From Candidatus Nanoarchaeia archaeon (GTDB taxonomy: Archaea > Nanobdellota > Nanobdellia > Tiddalikarchaeales > Tiddalikarchaeaceae), in NCBI GenBank assembly GCA_028704265.1, contig JAQVLH010000004.1, positions 1-17,619 of the forward strand: DNA of 17,619 nucleotides, in the 5' to 3' direction. Shown piece by piece: positions 13,706 to 17,619 of the stretch (position 1 is its first letter; the number at the start of each line of letters is the position of its first letter). Both the position numbers and the translations under genes were made by a program. The notes under the pieces were generated by a model. The model searched no databases. It was not told the origin of the DNA and worked only from the letters and a program-made list of their open reading frames with translations.

Positions 13706-14422
13706 ATGAACATCGTGCTTTCTAAAAAAGATACTGTTGGACTTAATGTTTCAAAGCTAACTAGTCTCCGCTATATTGAGTTTGAAAATATCCTTGAATT
13801 TAATGAAGTTTCAGAGCTTAATCTTTTCATTTCCAAGCACGAGAGTGCAAGTAAATTGAAATGTTTCTCATGCCATTCAACTGGCAATTTTTCAAAAGCA
13901 GACTATGGAGGACAGGATTATACCCTAAGTATTTCAAATGCTTTAGTCCAAAGCGCCTGCTTATTAAAACTTAAAGAGCTATTAAAACCCTTAAAGCTCG
14001 AGAAATTAGCAGTTTTAGAAGCAACTCATCATGGACCAAGCATTAACTCTCCGTGTTTATTCTTAGAAGTTGGCAGCACAGAAGAAGAATATAACAACAA
14101 AATCTACTGCAAAATCTTGGAAGAGACTGCCAACTATTTGAAAAATAATTATTCAAAAATAATGCAAAACAAAACCGTATCTGCAATAGGCATTGGAGGC
14201 GGACATTACAGTTATGAATTTACAAAATTAATCAGCAAAAATTTATGCATCGGCCACATCTGCCCCGAATACCAATTAAAGAATTTAGATTTTGAAATGT
14301 TTAAGCAAATGATTCAAAAAACAATTCCTGCTCCCAGCCTTGTTTTAATAAATAAAAAGGTTAATAAAGAGATTTTTGTAAATTATTGCCAGAAATTAAA
14401 TATTGATTTCAGGGTGATTTGA
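13706..14422 (+). CDS. dtdA: D-aminoacyl-tRNA deacylase, archaeal DTD2/GEK1 type
   Basis: A 238-aa protein that removes D-amino acids mischarged on tRNA, protecting translation. The diagnostic motifs of the DtdA/GEK1 family are present in order: EATHHGPS (105-112), then PCLFLEVGSTEEEY (116-129), the metal/active-site segment IGIGGGHYS (161-169) and GHICPEYQL (193-201). Length is a little shorter than the usual 250-280 aa because the middle is compact, but all core blocks remain. ATG 13706 lies 26 bp from the shared TATA element. A three-helix membrane protein gene follows after 3 bp and is probably co-transcribed. This housekeeping gene is free of the CAACAC, AAGTGA and GTTCC word enrichment. 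Confidence 0.95.
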   Translation: MNIVLSKKDTVGLNVSKLTSLRYIEFENILEFNEVSELNLFISKHESASKLKCFSCHSTGNFSKADYGGQDYTLSISNALVQSACLLKLKELLKPLKLEKLAVLEATHHGPSINSPCLFLEVGSTEEEYNNKIYCKILEETANYLKNNYSKIMQNKTVSAIGIGGGHYSYEFTKLISKNLCIGHICPEYQLKNLDFEMFKQMIQKTIPAPSLVLINKKVNKEIFVNYCQKLNIDFRVI

Positions 14423-14425
14423 AAA

Positions 14426-14851
14426 GTGTGGGAATATATAATTTACAGCGTATTATTTGTTTTAGGAACTTTAATTGCAGATTATTTATGCTCAATAATG
14501 TTTGAAAGTTCAAGAAAAATTTTTCAAACATTGTTTGAAATAGTTCTTTTTTTAATTGTCTCAAATTATTTATTATTAAGCACTAAGATTTCTAATGAGT
14601 ATATAATAAGTTTTTTATATTTATTTTTTTCTTTTATTTCCATGATTTTTTCAAGAGTTTTAGGATTTTTAATTTTTAACAGAGCTCTTTCAAAAATAGG
14701 TTTTGTTAAAAATGAAAATAGCAAGAATACTATCAAGCTTGCAAATAATTTGATGAATAAATTCTCTAAAAGAGAAGTTATTAATTATTTTAACATTTCA
14801 GGATTTTCTAAGGACATTCTTGAGCACCTTGAAAAGGTACTGAAAGAATAA
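14426..14851 (+). CDS. Small membrane protein downstream of dtdA
   Basis: A 141-aa protein starting at GTG 14426, 3 bp after the dtdA stop, so an operon with translational reinitiation is likely. Hydrophobic segments lie at about 4-24 (YIIYSVLFVLGTLIADYLCS), 36-52 and 61-87, with a basic, helical C-terminal tail of ~50 residues (ending ISGFSKDILEHLEKVLKE). It is not assigned to a family. The dense GTTCC cluster begins 3 bp after its stop codon. Confidence 0.65.
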   Translation: MWEYIIYSVLFVLGTLIADYLCSIMFESSRKIFQTLFEIVLFLIVSNYLLLSTKISNEYIISFLYLFFSFISMIFSRVLGFLIFNRALSKIGFVKNENSKNTIKLANNLMNKFSKREVINYFNISGFSKDILEHLEKVLKE

Positions 14852-14853
14852 AA

Positions 14854-14881
14854 GTTCCGGGTTCCGGAACAGTTCCGTTCC
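14854..14881. repeat. Dense GTTCC cluster: five units in 28 bases
   Basis: Units start at 14854, 14861, 14866 (reverse, GGAAC), 14872 and 14877. 14861-14870 is the perfect palindrome GTTCCGGAAC. The cluster lies in the 53-bp gap between two convergent genes, next to the coiled-coil/wHTH gene B, and is the densest point of a word that recurs throughout the rest of the window. Confidence 0.75.
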
Positions 14882-14904
14882 GCAGTTTCATATAGAGAAT
14901 TATT

Positions 14905-15570
14905 TTAAGCTCTTGAAGCAAGGAACTCTTTTAATTTAGACAGCTTATTCATATCTAAAAACCATCTTCTTGAGTTCCCAACCATTACTGAGTTAACAAC
15001 TCCTTGTTCCTGTAATTTATACATCTTTTTTCTAAGGCCTCTTATTGTAATAGTATAAGGAAGGTTTTCGAAAATTTTTGGAGTCTCAATACTGCTTGAG
15101 GCATCGAAGCATGCCATCTGATAAAGTATCTGCAGTATGTATGCTTCTTTTTTTCCTAGTCCGCTTATGTCAATGTTTTTGAAAGTGAGCTTTTCTTTTT
15201 GAATTGGCTCATTTTCAGAGATTGGTTCTGAAAGTTCCGCAGAGTCCTCATTAGGTTCTTCTAAAATTAACTCTTCTGAGGAGTTAATCGCTTTAATTTC
15301 GCTTTGCATTGGTTTTTGCATTATTTTTGATGCTTCTTTTTGTATAATTTGTTCCGGAACTAATACACTATTTTTTTCCTTAATTAGTTCCTTTAGTTCC
15401 TTATTTTCATCTAATAACTTCTTTATTTTTTGCTTATTGTCTTGTTCCATTTCATGAAGATAATTTATCCAGTTCCAGCTGGTTTTCAAATTCCCTTCCA
15501 TGTTCTTTAAACTTTTATCAACCTTATTTTCAAGTTCCGTTATTCCCAAGACTTTTTTTATAAAACTCAT
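14905..15570 (-). CDS. Coiled-coil/winged-helix DNA-binding protein (B), candidate reader of the GTTCC words
   Basis: A 221-aa protein. Residues 1-70 (MSFIKKVLGITELENKVDKS, then LHEMEQDNKQKIKKLLDENK and ELKELIKEK) form a coiled coil for multimerisation. Residues ~75-130 are an acidic, Pro/Ser-rich linker. Residues ~135-221 form a winged-helix domain: LGKKEAYILQILYQMA as the first helix, TIRGLRKKMYKLQEQGV as the recognition helix, and a wing VNSVMVGNSRRWFLD. No catalytic motif is seen. ATG 15570 has a TATA-like TTTTTAAAAATAAG about 27 bp upstream. The gene itself contains eleven GTTCC/GGAAC words, including one GTTCCGGAAC (15351-15360), and the 28-base cluster lies just past its stop. Architecture resembles gene A. 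Reading of the GTTCC word by this protein is my inference. Confidence 0.72.
   Translation of the reverse strand: MSFIKKVLGITELENKVDKSLKNMEGNLKTSWNWINYLHEMEQDNKQKIKKLLDENKELKELIKEKNSVLVPEQIIQKEASKIMQKPMQSEIKAINSSEELILEEPNEDSAELSEPISENEPIQKEKLTFKNIDISGLGKKEAYILQILYQMACFDASSSIETPKIFENLPYTITIRGLRKKMYKLQEQGVVNSVMVGNSRRWFLDMNKLSKLKEFLASRA
15351..15360. repeat. GTTCCGGAAC palindrome, inside gene B
   Basis: Second of four perfect copies (14861, 15351, 15934, 16658). It lies in the coding sequence of the winged-helix gene. Confidence 0.7.
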
Positions 15571-15608
15571 TAATCAAATATTATCAATAGCTTATTTTTA
15601 AAAATTAC

Positions 15609-16163
15609 TCAAATAATAATTATATAAGGATATAACTCTTTTGATAAAACATAATCATTATTATTAATATAAACAACAGTTCCTTCAAGTTCCGCTACTA
15701 TTGGCTCGTCATTAATATCTGCAATGCAAATATCTAAAGCTGTTCCTAAATTATAGCATTCCCTTAGTTCCCTTTCAATTTCAAAAAATTCAAAATAAGG
15801 ATACGGAACCATTATTGTTCCGTTTATTGTTTTAACAATTTCATTATAATAATAAGTTTTGGTATAATTAAGTAATAATAACCCATTATAATTATACACA
15901 GATGCATTAAATAAACCTAATTTATTATTAACAGTTCCGGAACTATTTATATTATTTAATATTTGTAATGCCTGATTTGTAAGATTAATTTGCCATTCCA
16001 AGTCCATTTCTTCTATTGCTTTGATATCATTTGTAATCTTAAGCAGATTAGTTCTGCTTTTTAATAAATTAGATTGTATTGAATTAATATTAGCAGATAT
16101 CATGAAATAGGATATTATTAGCATAATTAGAATTATTGGACTCGTAAATTGCGCTTTTTTCAT
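15609..16163 (-). CDS. Pilin-like secreted or membrane-anchored protein
   Basis: A 184-aa protein. The N-terminus KKAQFTSPIILIMLIISYFM is a short basic stretch followed by a hydrophobic helix (about 8-25). Then come a polar, Asn/Leu-rich helix (26-80) and a C-terminal domain with several N-x-S/T sites, Tyr-rich strands and two cysteines (136 and 145) that could form a disulfide. The long first helix continuing from the hydrophobic N-terminus resembles class III archaeal pilins and pseudopilins, though the exact cleavage motif is unclear. It is divergent from the secretion ATPase across a shared TATA element, supporting a role in the same pilus or secretion system. Seven to eight GTTCC/GGAAC words lie inside, including GTTCCGGAAC at 15934-15943. 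Confidence 0.55.
   Translation of the reverse strand: MKKAQFTSPIILIMLIISYFMISANINSIQSNLLKSRTNLLKITNDIKAIEEMDLEWQINLTNQALQILNNINSSGTVNNKLGLFNASVYNYNGLLLLNYTKTYYYNEIVKTINGTIMVPYPYFEFFEIERELRECYNLGTALDICIADINDEPIVAELEGTVVYINNNDYVLSKELYPYIIII
15934..15943. repeat. GTTCCGGAAC palindrome, inside the pilin-like gene
   Basis: Third of the four perfect copies, in protein-coding sequence. Confidence 0.7.
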
Positions 16164-16182
16164 TATTGGTTAAATTGATAAG

Positions 16183-16198
16183 TTTTAAATATAAAATA
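16183..16198. promoter_or_regulatory. Shared bidirectional TATA element (pilin-like gene / ATPase)
   Basis: TTTTAAATATAAAATA is centred at 16190, exactly midway between the two start codons (16163 and 16217), 27 bp from each. One TATA region can serve both leaderless transcripts. Confidence 0.5.
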
Positions 16199-16216
16199 GT
16201 TTTGCTTATTACTCAT

Positions 16217-17619
16217 ATGGTTAATTTTGAATTAAGAAAATTTAACGGTTTTAATGCAATAATCATTGATTGTGAAAAATGCAAAAGATCATGTTCTTTA
16301 GAAAATAATGAATGTCTTAATTGTATTAGTAAAATACCGGAACAATTTTCTTTGTTAGAATTAAAAAAAAATAATAGTTTTATTTATTTTGACTGGTTCC
16401 TTAGTAAAAAAATAAAATCAGGTCTTTTTGAATTAGTTCCTAACATAGTTCCTAAGTTCCTCTTATATTATCTTATCCCTTTTAACAATGGAAAAGTCTT
16501 GGAAGAATCCGATTTTTATAATATAATTCAGGATGGCAATGAAAAAATAATAACTTTTAATCCCTTAGAATATGATCTAAGTATAAATGATCTTGAGCTA
16601 TTATCAAGCAATGTTTTAAGAATTCAAGAACAAGAAGGAGAAAATAAAGCACTTAAAGTTCCGGAACTAAACCCTGAAATAGCAGAACTTGTTACTTCAT
16701 ATACCAAAGGTCTTGGAATATTTGATAAGATATTATCCATTCCTCAGATTCAGGATGTATTTGTTAATAGCCCTGGGGATTCGTGCGTTTTCTTTTTTCA
16801 TTCAAAATATGGTTCATTAAAAAGTAATTTATATCTAAAAAAAGAAATGCTTAACAGGCTTAGCACATTCTTAAGAACAAACAGCGCAAGGCCTTTTGAT
16901 GAATCTTTTCCAGTTATTCATACTAACATAGAAAATTATAGCACAAGGATTTGCGGAATAACTTATCCTTTAACTCATGAAGGAATAGGTTTTGCTCTTA
17001 GAAAACATCAATTAACTCCCTTATCAATTTCAAGAATGGTTTATGATAATTTTATGAGTTCCGATGTTGCTGCATTAATTTGGTTCCTTATTGATTCTGA
17101 TATTAAGGTTTTAGTTACCGGTCCCAGAGGCAGCGGAAAAACTACTTTACTTAGTTCCCTTTTGTTCCTTTCAAATAAGTCTAATAGAGTAATAATAATC
17201 GAAGATACTGCGGAACTTCCAGTTCCGACATTAAAGGAATTAGGTTTCAATGTTGAACATTTGAGAACTAAGAGTTTTGAAAGCGCTGATTCATTTGAAT
17301 TTAGCAATGATACTGCATTAAGAACTGCTTTAAGATTAGGAGAAAGTTTATTGATTTTAGGTGAAGTAAGGGGAACTGAAGCAAAGTTCCTCTTTGAAGC
17401 AATGAGAATAGGAGCTTCCGGAAACAATGTTATGGGAACTATTCACGGAAGCAACGCCTTTGATACCTTTGATAGAGTTGTCAATGATTTAGGAGTTCCG
17501 CCTACAAGCTTTAAAGCAGCAGACCTAGTTATTAGTTGCACTTATTTAAATTCCAATAATGTAAAAGGAAGAAAGCTTTTTGAAATAACTGAAATCAAAA
17601 AAACTTGGATGAATAATCC
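16217..17619 (+). CDS. Archaeal type IV pilus/secretion ATPase (T2SSE/VirB11-like), C-terminus beyond the window
   Basis: From ATG 16217 the frame stays open to the end (467 codons plus two bases, no stop). It starts MVNFELRKFNGFNAIIIDCE. An N-terminal Cys cluster (C19, C22, C26, C33, C36) could bind zinc. The ATPase core has all family motifs: Walker A GPRGSGKT (302-309), Asp box IIIEDTAELP (E329, D330), Walker B LLILGEVRGTE (E383) and His box TIHGSNAFDTFDRV (H410). Such hexameric ATPases drive assembly of archaeal pili, archaella or secretion systems from the cytoplasmic side. The partner platform protein (TadC/FlaJ type) would be expected next, outside the window. About 17 GTTCC/GGAAC words lie in it, in all three frames. 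Confidence 0.92.
   Translation, partial: MVNFELRKFNGFNAIIIDCEKCKRSCSLENNECLNCISKIPEQFSLLELKKNNSFIYFDWFLSKKIKSGLFELVPNIVPKFLLYYLIPFNNGKVLEESDFYNIIQDGNEKIITFNPLEYDLSINDLELLSSNVLRIQEQEGENKALKVPELNPEIAELVTSYTKGLGIFDKILSIPQIQDVFVNSPGDSCVFFFHSKYGSLKSNLYLKKEMLNRLSTFLRTNSARPFDESFPVIHTNIENYSTRICGITYPLTHEGIGFALRKHQLTPLSISRMVYDNFMSSDVAALIWFLIDSDIKVLVTGPRGSGKTTLLSSLLFLSNKSNRVIIIEDTAELPVPTLKELGFNVEHLRTKSFESADSFEFSNDTALRTALRLGESLLILGEVRGTEAKFLFEAMRIGASGNNVMGTIHGSNAFDTFDRVVNDLGVPPTSFKAADLVISCTYLNSNNVKGRKLFEITEIKKTWMNN
16658..16667. repeat. GTTCCGGAAC palindrome, inside the ATPase gene
   Basis: Fourth of the perfect copies. It encodes Val-Pro-Glu-Leu in the ATPase frame, in the variable segment before the core. 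Confidence 0.7.

Noticed and set aside
17041..17427. Minus-strand ORF opposite the secretion ATPase
   Set aside because: It is antisense to the conserved Walker A/B core of the ATPase, which is clearly the real gene.

Overview
The window is AT-rich (by eye roughly 25-28 % GC, dropping to about 10-18 % in some genes). It looks archaeal: it carries dtdA (archaeal GEK1/DTD2-type D-aminoacyl-tRNA deacylase), a UPF0282-type metallo-beta-lactamase protein, an archaeal type IV pilus/secretion ATPase, an AbrB-like mini-protein and an XPB-like helicase. Many start codons lie 26-28 bp from a TATA-like box, as expected for leaderless archaeal transcripts. A small-genome DPANN-type archaeon (Woesearchaeota/Pacearchaeota-like) is my best guess; this is inference.

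Region 1 (1-4.4 kb, minus strand) is a type I restriction operon: hsdR, then a ribbon-helix-helix protein with its own promoter and a hairpin operator candidate, a very AT-rich DUF3800-like protein, and the first 58 codons of hsdS. The last three genes are joined by ATGA overlaps; hsdM is not in the window. Region 2 (4.4-7.5 kb) holds a 47-aa membrane mini-protein divergent from a 53-aa AbrB-like protein across a perfect 20-bp palindrome, then an XPB-like helicase with a lysine-rich partner gene and a small phosphatase. Region 3 (7.5-9.1 kb) is an extremely AT-rich accessory patch: a three-helix membrane protein and a two-gene cassette bracketed by two 87-bp imperfect direct repeats.

Region 4 (9.1-12.3 kb) is the strangest. 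A 0.67-kb ORF-free stretch of raised GC is followed by a coiled-coil/winged-helix gene, 0.8 kb of non-coding DNA with 9-bp-phased CAACAC iterons and a duplicated ~80-bp block, and an orphan 288-aa protein. A strand-oriented word AAGTGA(G) runs through both the intergenic DNA and the orphan gene. It resembles a plasmid or replicon origin/partition region.

Region 5 (12.3-14.85 kb) is mostly housekeeping: the UPF0282 protein, a possible SecB-like protein, dtdA and a small membrane protein.

Region 6 (14.85-17.6 kb) carries a second coiled-coil/winged-helix gene, a pilin-like secreted protein and a divergent secretion ATPase running off the window. This stretch is saturated with the 5-mer GTTCC/GGAAC: 41 copies in 2.77 kb against 9 in the preceding 14.85 kb by my hand count. 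They include four perfect GTTCCGGAAC palindromes, lie in all reading frames and in genes of both directions, and favour one strand. My main hypothesis is that the two coiled-coil/winged-helix proteins each read the short DNA word that saturates their neighbourhood, as local chromosome-organising or partition systems with dispersed sites.
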